Source: Rattus norvegicus
Taxonomy: Eukaryota > Chordata > Mammalia > Rodentia > Muridae
Reading direction: 5' to 3'
Assembly: GCF_036323735.1 (NCBI RefSeq)
Contig: NC_086027.1
Span: 88,916,662 to 88,980,661, forward strand
Length of the DNA stretch: 64,000 nucleotides
Part shown: positions 33,425 to 44,717 of the stretch, piece after piece
How the letters are laid out: each line of letters starts with the position of its first letter
How positions within the stretch are numbered: the first letter of the stretch is position 1
Notes under the pieces: model-generated
What the model saw: only the letters and a program-made list of their open reading frames with translations
Told to the model about the DNA's origin: nothing
The model's database searches: none
Position numbers and translations under genes: made by a program

Positions 33425-33837
33425 ATAGTGTTTTGTGGAGAGCTTTTGGGGCCACCTGGCAGGAATTTGGACCAGGACAAGGAAGTTAGCTCAGGCAGGA
33501 ATCTGATTTTGGACTAAAACAAAGAAGTAGGCTTCAGGCAAGAGTATGACTTTGGACTAGGACAGGAAGTAGACTCAAGTATCTTGGTCAACCTGATAAG
33601 CCCTTAAAAACAGTGATCATGGGACTTTGTTTATTGCCTTGCTTGTTCCTTTACCTAGAACTGACCTTATGACTTGTATGTAATTAAAATGGTATAAAAG
33701 AAGACTAGAAAAAAATAAACCCTCCTCAGCCTCAGAACTGGCTGCGGTCATGCTATGATGTTGTCTAATTGTATTTTCCTTTTAGTCCTTGCTTCTGCAC
33801 TGGAGAACCTGTTGACTGACTGAGCTGGCTTGGTCAG
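33425..33837 (+). mobile_element. Probable ERV solo LTR, family unresolved
   Basis: A 410-bp unit runs from 'tgttttgtggagagcttttg' to about 'tgagctggcttggtca'. It has a TATA-like GGTATAAAAG at 33691-33700 and AATAAA at 33714-33719, then a CCTCCTCAGCCTC R/U5-like region. Internal near-tandem segments ('ggactaggacaggaagtaga' type) repeat about three times in 33470-33580. No flanking duplication is clear. The name and boundaries are uncertain. Confidence 0.55.
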
Positions 33838-33839
33838 TG

Positions 33840-34300
33840 TTTATCTATTAGGAAGGATAAAACCAGGTCCTTTGCTAGAGAATGAATGGAACTGAATTAA
33901 GCCAGACTCAAAAGAGACAAAATCACATTTATCTCCTATGTTGAATATAAACTTTTTATAAAGTACATTAAATGGTTGAAGAACTGTAGAAGGGACAGGA
34001 GGTGACAGGAGAGGGTGTAGTCTATCAAGTATGTTCAAAGCACCTTAGATACTTGTATGAAATCGTGCAATAAAACCCACTATTCTGCACAGCTAATATA
34101 CACTAATTCTAAAAGGGAAGGTGTTATAGGTGTTAAAGATGAAAGGGATGGAGACAAAAAGGTCAATCTGGGGATGGCAAAAGACCCAGAATATTATTAG
34201 GACAACCTATTAGCAAAACATTGTCATGGAAGCCCACAGGCAGCCATTAAAGGCTCGTTGTCATTACAGAGGCGATGTCACAACTAGTGACAGAAACCAA
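33840..34300. other. No recognised feature
   Basis: AT-rich single-copy-looking DNA. Confidence 0.3.
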
Positions 34301-34302
34301 TG

Positions 34303-34505
34303 AGGGGCTGGAGAGAAGGGTCGGTGATTAAGAGCCCCTGATGCTCACAAAGGACCCAGATAGCATCTCAGAACCCAAGATCATCTGCTCATAACTGCCT
34401 GTGACTCCCGCACCAGAGGATCTGTCGCCCTCTTCTGGTCGATGTAAATATTGCATCTGCATGCATGTACGGACACAGACACATACCCATAACTTAAAAT
34501 ATAAT
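34303..34505 (+). mobile_element. B3 SINE
   Basis: 'gaggggctggagagaagggt', 'gctcataactgcctgtgact' and 'gtcgccctcttctggtcgat' are followed by a TGCATG/CACA 3' part and an AT-rich tail ending 'aacttaaaaat'. Confidence 0.85.
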
Positions 34506-34509
34506 ACTA

Positions 34510-35430
34510 AACTTAAAAATTGAAAACTTGAGTGAGAGTTGCATAGAGGTTAGTAAACCTTACAATCTAGGACTTTCCTATTTTGGAAATCAAAGCTTCT
34601 TTATGGCGAAAAGAAAACGTGGAAATGTACTCCAAGAATATTACGCATTTGCATGAAAACAGCTGTATATATAATAAAATTAATCTTTAAAATGAAAAGT
34701 TTTAAAATGTTTACACTCGTTTAGATCAATGAAAGTCTAGGGCTTTTTTTTTAAATAAGTCTTTGTTTGTATTTTCAGTAGGCAGCCCGATTGTATAATG
34801 ATCTCTTCGGCCCTGTCCCAAATACTCTGCCTCAAAATTAGAAGTGCCCATGCTGTCTTCCTGACAGTTAACACAGAGGAATTTAAAATATTTGTCTGGG
34901 AAACAATGTCTTAAACAGCTTGAGTTCTTCCTAGTCCATCTAGCCTGGCTTGATCTAAGCTACTGAATTTGGTCCACCCGAGAATAGATGTGGGCTGCAG
35001 GAACCTCAGCTTTTAATGGCGTTGGGTGCCCCCCCTTTTTTTTGCCCTTTGGAAATTAAATTTGTGTTTCGTAATTTACAAAAATTATTATAAATATGCG
35101 TAGAGAAGCAAAGCACGCCATAAAAGAACGTATCCAAAGCAAACAAAGAGGAATCCATTGTTAAAAGAATTCCGTCCACTCTCAGGATGAAAACACTTCC
35201 ATTTCTTCCCATAAGGTGGCGATAGGACCCCGCTCACTTACTGCAGATGCTGCTCACGGCTCTCCAGGAACCCGTGATTATGGAATGAAAAATTTTTAAA
35301 AAACCGAGAATGTGTCCTGCTGACTTTAACACCTTTTCCCTGTAAAGGTCAAGACATTTTTCAACGAAGACGAATTCGTTGAATTAGTATTTTCTGAACA
35401 CTGCTGTACAGAAAGTCCATGGATTCTTGA
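34510..35430. other. AT-rich single-copy region, possible conserved element 34590-34720
   Basis: No repeat recognised. 34590-34720 contains 'tattacgcatttgcatgaaa' with an exact ATTTGCAT octamer and 'gtatatataataaaattaat'. Confidence 0.35.
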
Positions 35431-35434
35431 TTTT

Positions 35435-35960
35435 ATTTTAAAAATTAATTTAATCTAATTCTAATTACATCAGTTCCTCGCCCCCTCCAACACCTCAAAC
35501 TGATGGCCTGCTTTTCTTTTATTATTACTAATACATATATGCTTGGATATATGAATGCCACCTGCTGAGTCCAGTTAGAACTCCTTGTGTTTATGATTTC
35601 TATGATAATTTTGTACTGGATAACCAGGGACCTCACCCTGTTGAAGACCAGCCATCCATCTCTGTAGTTGACTGTAGTTGTTTGACCCCCACGAGATTCC
35701 CTCCTTCCATGAAATCATTGTCCAGGTCTTCTGTCAGCAGCCATCATTGACGTACCAAGAGTGTAGCTTTCCTGTCACTTCTCGACACAACATAGACAAA
35801 CAAAAGCCCCTGTACTGAATGTGAGGAACTTCTGTTTGAGTTGTTGGTTAGGACAGTCCAAGTGACTCCCAAAGCAATATAGGCTGCGTCTCTTGCCCTT
35901 GGCTGCCTCTCAGAGGTTGAAGGTACGTCCCTGTTGCGAAGACACCACACACCAGACACA
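35435..35960 (-). mobile_element. Probable old L1 (Lx-like) fragment, antisense
   Basis: 'atatgcttggatatatgaat', 'gccacctgctgagtccagtt' and 'ttttgtactggataaccagg' resemble the reverse of an older murine L1 untranslated region. The right boundary is vague. Confidence 0.45.
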
Positions 35961-36287
35961 GGACTCTGAATATTTTAGCTGGAACTAACCTGAAACCCCC
36001 TTCCTACAGTTTAATGCTCACAATACCAGCAGGTGCTATGCAAGCTGACAATGGGCCTATCCAGCTGTGATGCTCATGAACCACAACAATGGGAACCACA
36101 GTATGGGAAGACCTGCCTTAAGGTTCAATAGTGGCTCGCAGATCTCGGTAGCAACCAACACCTGTGTAAGCCACTAGGAAGCCAATAGGAAGGAAATCTT
36201 GACTGGTACTAGAAATCTAGTCAACTCCTTTGTGTTAGCAAGACCTTGGATCTTAGAAGAGGACCTGCTTCTACCATTTTACAAGAT

Positions 36288-36340
36288 TGTGTGGGGGGGG
36301 GGGGTGTGTGTGTGGGTGTGTGTGTGTGGGTGTGTGTTCC
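36288..36340. repeat. G12 run followed by (TG)n/GGTG tract
   Basis: Twelve consecutive G residues lead into TGTGTG and GGTGTG units. The open G run makes this a likely sequencing and replication problem spot. Confidence 0.95.
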
Positions 36341-36344
36341 AGGA

Positions 36345-37895
36345 TAATAATCTTGGTACTTAGTTACTTAGTTCAGGCATCTAGAACTGGACCGACTCCT
36401 GGGTGGGTCACTGTCCTGATCTCAGTCTATGTTGGCTTGGACAACCCCAATAAGTCATGATCTTGGGATTTCCCTCCAGAAGTGATTAGTCTGGCATTGG
36501 CTTCTTTGTAACAAGGGACTTCACATAAATGGGGTTGTGATGACCTGCTACAGTGGCCTTGTCCCCCTCTCATCCATGCTTGGGACTAAGCAACCAACAT
36601 ATGGGGCTGCAGGGGACTTATATTAAAACCACAGCAGAGAAGGATACAAGTCTCAAAACAATAATCTCTGTGGTCTTGTCACCACTTTAAAGAGTCAAAT
36701 GCATATTCAACATTAATGCAGTCTATTACAGGAGAGACTGTGGTTGGTACAGAAGGTCTGAGAAGAGTCAATTTGAGGAAGAATTCCCCTTACTACTATG
36801 GATACCTAACAGTTATTTTTCCCTCATTTTTCCTATGTTTCTCTACCATCTACAACTAAGTGTTTCAATATTCACTTCAGTGTTTGCAAAGACTTGAAAA
36901 TTGTTCTTTTCGAAGTAATTAACACTTTCTTCATTAACTTAGGCAAGCCGTTTACCACTTGAGAAGACATCGCTGCTGGGACAGAATCAGTGAGTGTTGG
37001 CTGCCCACAGCCTGCTGAGAGAGAAATGGTGATGTTTATGCTTGTAAACTACCATCACATCTGTAGCACTTGTGTCTGGTTGCCACCTAACCTGGTCCTG
37101 CAGTCGCATAATGTTTGCCAGATGTACAGCCCAGCTCACAGTGGAAATTAACCAAAGTCCTCGGGGATTTTTCTTATCCTTCTATTATGTAATTTGACTG
37201 CCTCCGTGGACTGCTATTTCTCCCACTTAAGAGGGAATTCGTGATGAATAAAAAGAATATATTAACGTTAATTTTCTACCAGATACCAATCTTGCCGGGA
37301 TTCTCTTACTAGTTTGACGTGCACGGAATTCTCTAATGGTTTGCTGTGCACTGACAGGCGTGTTCCCGTTCAATTTCCCATCTTCTGTTCTTTCTTTCTT
37401 AGCTGTTCCAGGCAGGTAGGCGTTCGTCTATGTGGCAGGAACAATGCTGGTTTCCAGCAGCAAGCATGCTGGCTCCCTCCCATGCATGTAATTGTTTTCG
37501 GATAAGGCAGTAGGTAAGTTCGATAGCTTCTTCAGGTAAACGCAAATTTACCTCACTGAGGCCTTGGGATTGTGTCTGATGAACGGTCGTCATTGGAGAC
37601 CAAGTGAGACTTTTAAACTGATTTTCATCCCTGCTGTGTCTCAGGTGTAACCCACTCACCTAAACTTTCTGCCAAACACATTGGTGTAAATGGGAAAAAA
37701 TAAAGAAGTAAACCACAAAAATTGCCTGCATATACCTCATATTTTACTGTTGGAAGCCTTATACACACTCGATTTCACATTGGTCTTTGTGGTTTAGAGA
37801 CTCGAATGAAATTTATTTTCTCGGCAAAGATCAAATTGAGTAAGCATTCGCAAACTACTTCACCTCCATTTGTGTGTGCCGTATGGATGTGACTC
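36345..37895. other. About 1.5 kb without recognised features
   Basis: The region looks single-copy and AT-rich. The minus-strand frame at 37399-37659 has no splice context. Confidence 0.35.
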
Positions 37896-37899
37896 CAAT

Positions 37900-37901
<2 letters not shown>

Positions 37902-37956
<55 letters not shown>
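37902..37956. repeat. (TG)n microsatellite
   Basis: A pure TG run of about 27 units, the longest dinucleotide run of this type in the window. Confidence 0.97.
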
Positions 37957-37958
<2 letters not shown>

Positions 37959-38110
37959 TGCGTGCTAGAGTTTAATGCTGGGCATCTTCCCCTACCATTC
38001 TCCACCTTACTTTTTGAGGCAAGGTCTCTCACAGAACCCAGACCTCACCATTTCATCTAGCCTAGCTAGCCAAAACCCTTCAGAAATCCTCCTGTCTCAA
38101 CCTCGATCCT
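37957..38110 (-). mobile_element. B4-family SINE (RSINE1-type), antisense
   Basis: After the TG run come 'cttactttttgaggcaaggt', 'ctctcacagaacccagacct' and 'atctagcctagctagccaaa', the reverse of the same SINE group as 1957-2341. The TG run is its 3' tail. Confidence 0.75.
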
Positions 38111-38223
38111 CAAAGACTTTGAGCTTGCCGAATCCTGTTTGTTCTCTAATGAAGGGCATTTGGAAGGCAAGCATGTTGTAGTGTGTGTAGTGTCCGAGGG
38201 AGAACTAATTGAACTTTGGCAGA

Positions 38224-38535
38224 TGTAGTGTTTTGGATATGCTTGGTCCAGGGAGTGGCACTGTTAGGAGGTGTAGCCTTGTTGGAGTAGGTGTGGGCTT
38301 TAAGACCCTCATCCTAGCTTCCTGTTAGCCAGTCTTCTCCTAGTGGCCTTCAGATGAGGAGGTAGAACTCTCAGCTCCTCCTGCACCATGCCTGCCTGGA
38401 TACTGCCATTCTCCCACCTTGTTGATGATGGACTGAACCTCTGAACCTGTAAGCCGGCCCCAGTTAAATGTTGTCGTTGTAAGAGTTGTCTTGGTCATGG
38501 TGTCTGTTCACAGCAGTAAAACCCTATCTAGGGCA
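38224..38535 (+). mobile_element. ORR1-type MaLR solo LTR
   Basis: A 312-bp unit with 'gatatgcttggtccagggag', 'tggcactgttaggaggtgta', 'tgcaccatgcctgcctggat', 'actgaacctctgaacctgta', 'ccagttaaatgttg' and 'ttggtcatggtgtctgttca'. Flanking 5-mers gcaga (38219-38223) and gcagg (38536-38540) agree at four of five, consistent with an ERVL target duplication. Confidence 0.88.
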
Positions 38536-38737
38536 GCAGGGGTAATTGTACTTTGCATCTGCATTTCACCTTAGCTATCATCAAAATGCTCCAGACACAC
38601 ATGAACTTGGAGAACACTGTGACGTACAGATGCTGTGCACGAAAGCCGTCCATTTCAAAACTGCTCACTTCTTGGCTAATCCATGTTGTTAACTTCCTCT
38701 AGAAACATAGCTCTACCTCAAATAACACCGTTCCAGT

Positions 38738-39117
38738 TGTGGTGGTCTAATTGAGAATGGTCCCCATAGGTTCATACATTTCAATGCTCGGTCATCAGGG
38801 AATGGCTATGCAAGTGAGGGTTTGGGAGGTGTGGCTTTCTTGCAGTGGGTGTGGCCTTGTTGGAGGAAGTGTGTCACTGGGAGATAAACTTTGAAGTTTC
38901 AAGGGCCCTCTCTTTCAGTGGCTCTCTCTTTCTCTGCCTGCATAGTAAGATGTAGTTCTCAATTACTGCTCCAGGGCCTGCCTGCATGCCGCCGTGCTTC
39001 CTGCCATGATGATCCTGGACTAGCCCTCTGAAACCATAACCAAGGCCCCAGTTAAATGATTTCTCTTATAACAGTCATCATGGTCATGATGTCTCTTCAC
39101 AGCAATAGAACACTGAC
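38738..39117 (+). mobile_element. MaLR-type LTR (ORR1/MT-like)
   Basis: 'tgtggtggtctaattgagaa', 'ggaggtgtggctttcttgca', 'gtggccttgttggaggaagt', 'gccatgatgatcctggacta', 'ccagttaaatgatttctctt' and 'cttcacagcaatagaacac' are in the standard order. Second MaLR LTR within 1 kb in the same orientation. Confidence 0.8.
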
Positions 39118-39119
39118 CT

Positions 39120-40285
39120 CTCGGTCAGTTATCCTGTTCACATAAAACAGCATACATCTCCAGTGTACAACAAAAGTATCTCTCCCCCAGAATTCCACCT
39201 GCTGTGACTCTTACACAGGTCCCCCCACCCCCTTTGTTTTTGACTCACAGTGGGAATGGCTGCTTGAAGGATTCCAGTTTGGGGATTTAATCTTTCAATG
39301 ATTTGGTGTGTATAGGGGTGGGGATAGTCTTCAAGGACTTTAGCCATTCAGGAATTCAACACTCATAGTTAATGACAGTAGGCACTATGTCTTTAAAGAC
39401 TATAATCAGCGCCTCAGATTCTTACTTAGTGCCCAAGACATACTGTGTGTTTATCATGCTTATCTGTATCTTACCAGGGGACTGGGCATCCCACTGCAGA
39501 CAAACACTGACACACAAGCCTCCTCTTACCTTAGTTCCAGGTCTGTTGCCTATGTAGGTCCCCTCAAGGCAGCACCCCCCCAACTAAGCTGCACAGTGAA
39601 GGCAGGGGAGGACCCTGATTCTGCTCTTGTCATGATAAACAAAGATGTTATTGCATGGCCATTGACAAGCAGGGAAAGCTTGAGTTGACTCCTTTCCCAC
39701 CCTTTCTCAGGTGACTGATTCTGTGCTGGATCCTTCTTGCTCTGGCTTTTCCTTATCTGCAGAGTAAAATCACCAACGAGAGACATTCCCAGTTGTTCTT
39801 CTCATGAGATGGAATGGTACCCTGTCATTCCCAGCTCCAGAGCAATCCACACCGCAACAGGCTAGCAATCTCACTGGCCTTCCCATATCTATGTAGTGCA
39901 GGACCTCCTGAGTCCCTCCTCACTCCATGAGAGGGTGACGATGGACCTAATCTTGTGCAGATTTGCCATGGCTTCAGAAAGCTCAAGAAGAAATGCTGTG
40001 TAGTGAAAGGAGCATTTCTTACCTGTTTGTGTGACACTGAGGGCCCCAAACAATGCTCATGATGAGCTTTAAGGTATCCATCCCTGGAGACTCTTCCTAG
40101 CTCTTCTTCTTTTCAGTTAAAGTAGTCACAGTATTGTATGACAACTGAGGGCACATTGGTTCATTCCGTTATTGCTTTTCTCTCTCTTTTCTTAGCCAGG
40201 GTCTCCTGTATACAATCTTGGCCTATAACTCAAAATTTAGTCAAATATTGTTGTATTTATAAAAGAATAAAGAGAGGGGGGTATC
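39120..40285. other. No recognised feature
   Basis: No exon or repeat is recognised; minus-strand frames at 39550-40049 lack splice signals. Confidence 0.3.
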
Positions 40286-40289
40286 ATGT

Positions 40290-40427
40290 TCTATGGGGGT
40301 CTGGGAAAGGGGGTGCACCAACAGCCCCACGCTGAGACATCCCTTCCCCCGAGGGACCAGACACACAAAGGTATAGTATAGAATAGAGTTTATTCGGGGC
40401 ATGGGGTGGGGAGTTAGGGTAGTAGGG

Positions 40428-40517
<90 letters not shown>

Positions 40518-40764
40518 TAGAAGAGCAGAGGAGTAGAGGCCAGCCATGGGCATGTGGAGAGAAGTGGGTAGGGAAATAGAGAGGAGACAAAGGGAGAAAA
40601 GGCTAAGAGTACGAGGGAAAGAGGGTTAGAGAGTGAGGAGGGGGCAAACAGCCCCTTTTAGAGTGTCAGGCACACCTGGCTGCTGCTAGGCAACTGTGGG
40701 GTGGAGCACACCAGGCTGTCGCCAGGTAACTGTGGGGGTGGAGCTTAGACAGAATGCTAACACA
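40290..40764 (-). mobile_element. ERV LTR, antisense, containing a composite microsatellite
   Basis: Read on the minus strand it starts 'tgttagcattctgtctaagc' and contains an AATAAA signal (plus-strand 40389-40394). It runs on to a U5-like end rich in C. The plus strand carries 'cagcccccttttagagtgtc'-type and repeated 'ggcaactgtggggtggagc' / 'ggtaactgtgggggtggagc' blocks. I recognise the rodent LTR but not its exact name. Confidence 0.65.
40432..40514. repeat. Composite (GT)n-(AG)n microsatellite
   Basis: About 25 GT units, an AC junction, then about 15 AG units, inside the antisense LTR. Confidence 0.96.
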
Positions 40765-40774
40765 AGTAACTTTG

Positions 40775-40938
40775 AATTTCTGGTCTGCCTGCTTCCACTT
40801 CCTCCTCCAAAGTACCAGAATTACAGGTATGTGCCGCCATAGCCAGTTTAGGCAGCAATAGAGATGGAATTCAGGGCTTTTGCCTGTTGGGGGAGCACTC
40901 TATCAATTAGACTGGTTAATCAACCCCCAGCCCTCAAT
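40775..40938 (-). mobile_element. B4-family SINE (ID_B1 type), antisense
   Basis: The plus strand reads a reversed B1 body ('tggtctgcctgcttccactt', 'cagaattacaggtatgtgcc') followed by a reversed ID-like head ('attcagggcttttgcctgtt', ending 'caacccccagcc'). Confidence 0.75.
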
Positions 40939-40939
40939 A

Positions 40940-41570
40940 CATGCCTTTCTGTTTTCATTCACTCCCAGCATTTCCTGCAGAAGTGTCTCTACAGCGCCTC
41001 TGGATCTCAGAACTTGCCATCTTTACTTGATGGGGGAAGGCGTTGCATCCACACATGAGGGAATGGTGCCAATGCTCACCAAGACACTATTCCACACCTA
41101 ATAATGGCTACCCAGAACCCAGTTACCCTTTAACCACGTTCCTAAATAATGTTCACAACAAAACAGGGGGAAAAATGCTTAGGATGCAGCCTTAACCGCC
41201 TCATCCCTTTTCTTAAGCAAACCAAAAGTCCCCGCTGTGGTAAGTGACTCGGCTCACCCGGATTCCGAGGGTGTGCCTGAGAGCAGAAGCGATGGCCTCC
41301 TGACAAGCTGAGTCATCTACAGAGGTGTTCAGTGAGTCTCTTGGGACACTGATCCCAGCCTGGTTTCCATTCCTCAGGCTTTCCTTCCAACAGTAGGTTG
41401 GGGTTTCTTGTTGGTTCGTTTTGTAGGGCAAACTTGATAAAAATATTTGTATTTTTCACTTTTGCAAAGGGTATTTGTGGGTCTCACTTTAAGCTTGCTC
41501 AGGGAGCACTACCATATTCAATCTGCTTCTCTGGGTAGACCAACTAACTACCTCCTTTCCTATATATATG
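40940..41570. other. No recognised feature
   Basis: Single-copy in appearance. Confidence 0.3.
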
Positions 41571-41576
41571 ATAGCA

Positions 41577-41577
41577 T

Positions 41578-41608
<31 letters not shown>

Positions 41609-41653
41609 CATACATACATACATACATACATACATACATACATACATACATAG
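41577..41653. repeat. (GATA)n-(CATA)n compound tetranucleotide repeat
   Basis: Seven to eight GATA units change abruptly to about eleven CATA units, ending in a final TAGATG. The shared phase indicates one repeat that mutated and expanded twice. Confidence 0.96.
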
Positions 41654-41659
41654 ATGAGA

Positions 41660-42790
41660 AATGTCCAATGAAAAGCTGGAAGAATAAACTCAAATCCCCA
41701 AGACCAGAACCAGACAAACCCAGAGGTACTGTTTGGTCGGCAAGCTTAGAAAAGCTTAGAGCTTAGAGAGGCTGGAGCGCCTGCGGTGTGGACCAACAAA
41801 GATCTTCAGCGTGGATTATTGGTGCTGTGTCCCGATTGTCTTTGTGGCTACCAAGTGTAGAAAGCACTACAGTCTCCCCCGTGGGTGTGTAGGGCTGGTA
41901 GGGCCATCACCTAGGTGATGGTGGATAAGTATCCAGGTTATTTTAATATCAACCAAGAGCAACTAGAAACAGCTAGGGGACCCAGTCCAGGGGCACCTGA
42001 AAATTCCCCTCCATGACTCAACTGTCAATGGCCAAATTGAGAAAATAAAAACTGGGGGAAAGGACTGGTTTGATAAGGAGAGCTAGACATCAAAAAAGGT
42101 TCTGGCCACATGTGAACCAAGGCTTGCCGTGCTTCAATATGAGAAAAAGATCGGCAGCTGAGGAGACGCCCCAGGCACTTCTTAAGACAAAACCAAGCCA
42201 CACCGTTATGCTGGTCTTCATTATTAATTCCTAGGGTAGCATCTAGCAAAATCCAGAAGCTTTATTGTTCTTATTTACATGGCAGAAATGATGTCTAATA
42301 GATGGGAACCAGCCTCTGGGAGCTCACAGGAAAACCATGATACTCTCACCCTCCACAGTGATCGACTTATTAAAAGGAGCGGTGCCTTTGAGGAGAAAGT
42401 GCTAGGGGGTGTGTTCCAAGGAGATCCACTCCGCAGTTCCGTCTTCCAGGTAGGCTCTTCCTCCCACCATCTCCTGAACCCCAAACCAGCCTTTAAATAT
42501 TAGTATAATATCTACTGTGTCTCCTCTTGATGGAACCATGGTGGGGCTGGGGAAATTTACCCACCTCCCAGCAACACAAAAATTTAGAGCATGCCACCAC
42601 AGTACCTTCTGGTCACAAGCTCAGAATAAAGTAAAAAATTTAAAAACTCCTAAAAATCCTGCTGAAATTGTCATGTTTAATTTTATTGGTTAATTGGATC
42701 ATTGCATAAAGCAAGAGAAAATTCCAAATTCCAAAGTGCCACCATAGCAAGGGTTTGGGGGGTGGGGGGTGAATGGAAGAAAAGAGAGAC
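41660..42790. other. No recognised gene or repeat
   Basis: There is a small local repeat of AGCTTAGA at about 41743-41768. No exon-like frame stands out. Confidence 0.3.
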
Positions 42791-42794
42791 AGAA

Positions 42795-42796
<2 letters not shown>

Positions 42797-42843
<47 letters not shown>
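42797..42843. repeat. (GA)n microsatellite
   Basis: A pure GA run of about 23 units. Confidence 0.97.
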
Positions 42844-42847
<4 letters not shown>

Positions 42848-43029
42848 GAGACAGAATCATGACATATAAAGATGTTAGGTTCATTCCACACAGGAATTCC
42901 AAAAAGCTCCTTGAATGAGTCCCAGTGTGATGGAACCTTTGGAAGTCATCAGGTCTTGGGGAGGACCCTGATGCTGCAATTACTAACCTCAAAGAAGAAC
43001 CTCCAGATAGTTCTGTCCCTTTCTACACT

Positions 43030-43067
43030 GTGTTTGAGGCCAACCTGAGCTACACAATGAGTCAGAC
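43030..43067 (+). mobile_element. Short B1 fragment (possible)
   Basis: 'gtgtttgaggccaacctgag' plus 'ctacacaatgagtcagac' matches the central B1 sequence but only about 40 bp remains. Confidence 0.5.
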
Positions 43068-43069
43068 CT

Positions 43070-43735
43070 CCATCGCCTTCAGATCCCACCCCTGTGGGTC
43101 CCCAAAACCAAACATACAGACTGTGGAGTGGAAAATAAATGAAGAACACATTGTATCCAAGTCACATGGGAGAGGAAGGGACAGGGAAGGAAGGGAGGGG
43201 TGAATAGAAGGAAGAGAGGAATGGCAAGAGAGAAGGAAGAAAGAGAAGGAGAGCCCATACAGGGGCTTTGAGAACATACCAGAAAGGCAGACAGCTGTGA
43301 GCTTTTCTGGAACCTCTAATGATGGTCTGCACCATGGTAATGAAATCCACAGGCTTCTAATGAACAGGAAACTCTCTGTGAGCCATGGCTCTGTCCCTTT
43401 CCAAAGTATTGGGATTATAGGAAACACCGCCATCCTCAGATCATGACTCATGCTGTCGTATATGATCTATTGGACTTTATGATGTGTTTTGTTATTTACT
43501 ATACACCATCTTCCTGTGAGGTAAAGCAATGTTTTTTTTTAAGTTTTAAAAAGAAAATCTTAGGTAAATTTGTCTTTTTTTTTTTATTATCTCATTGATT
43601 TTACTAAAACTTGTCTTATAACATTTTTAAACCGTGGGCCCGAAGGACCAATTACATCAATATTACAATATATAGAAAATTATAAAATATGATACAATAA
43701 TAAAAATCTTCTGTGCTTACAGCACGTAATAACAT
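43070..43735. other. No recognised feature
   Basis: Purine-rich at 43160-43250, AT-rich after 43500; nothing gene-like. Confidence 0.3.
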
Positions 43736-43739
43736 CCGA

Positions 43740-43870
43740 ATTTTTTCACATATATTACCTAGGCTCTCTCTAACAACCTCTGTTACAGTAGATATGACAC
43801 CGGAGGATCATAGTGTCACCGTGTTCAAGGTCACATAGAGAGAGAATTTTAAAACCCAACCCACTTCACT
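43740..43870 (+). repeat. MIR SINE, old copy (possible)
   Basis: 'tctctctaacaacctctgtt', then 'gtgttcaaggtcacatagag' lie at the spacing seen in the right half of MIR. Strongly diverged. Confidence 0.45.
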
Positions 43871-43874
43871 GACA

Positions 43875-44500
43875 TTTCCATCCCGTAATGTAAATTGGAT
43901 TTTTACATTGAATAGGAGAGAGTGGGTGACATTTTAAGAGTCCATTATTTTACAAGTCAATTTTGCAGGGCACATATCTGAACTTCTCAACATTCTTTAT
44001 GATTCCCGAAGACTCATATCCTCACCCATGTTTTATGATAAAGAAATTGAGATAACATTAAAAAAGTTCAAGGAAAATTTAAAACTTCTCCCTGCTGCGC
44101 TTTTATAGGCAACTCAATTGTTCAACTGAAATTAGTTTCAAAAAAAAACCTTTGTTATAAAAAGGCATATGAGCATTCCGTCCCTCATTCGATTTTCTAA
44201 GATCAAAGTTTAATCTGTGAGGTAGAGAGAAAAATACAATGAGAATGTGTGATGTTTAATGGACAGGAAAAAAAATCAATTTAGCATTCCTGTCATAATC
44301 CATCTATAATTCTCGTCTCTCTGAGTGTTCTCAGCAGAACACACAGCTTCAGACTGCAAGTTTCCACAAGACCCATCTAGGCTCTCTCTCCGGTTGTATG
44401 TAAGTGTTCAAGTCTTGACAGACCTCACTGAGGGCTGGGAGTGGAGCACCCGGAAAATTGCTTACCTCATAAGCATCCTTGAGGCTTTCAGTTCTGTCCC
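43875..44500. other. AT-rich, no recognised feature
   Basis: Nothing recognised. Confidence 0.3.
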
Positions 44501-44504
44501 TAAC

Positions 44505-44644
44505 AGGAGGGAAGGAGGGAAGGAAGGGAGGAAAGAAGGAAGGGAGGGAGGGAGGGAGGAAGGGAGGAAAGAAGGAAGGGAGGGAGGGAGGGAGGAAGGG
44601 AATGGAAGGAAAAGAAGAAAGGGAAGGGGAGGAAAGAAAGGAAA
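44505..44644. repeat. (GGAA/GGGA)n purine tract
   Basis: 140 bp of nearly pure purine on the plus strand made of GGAAGGGA-type units. It causes Arg/Lys/Gly/Glu-rich frames on the plus strand and Ser/Pro/Leu/Phe-rich frames on the minus strand. Confidence 0.97.
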
Positions 44645-44717
44645 ACGTTGCATCTAAACAAGCATGCATATTCTTATATTACACCCATCCCAGAGAACAG
44701 TCACGGAGTCAAACATC

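Noticed and set aside
41577..41653. CRISPR-like regular repeat
   Set aside because: Simple tetranucleotide array without spacers, in a mammalian genome.
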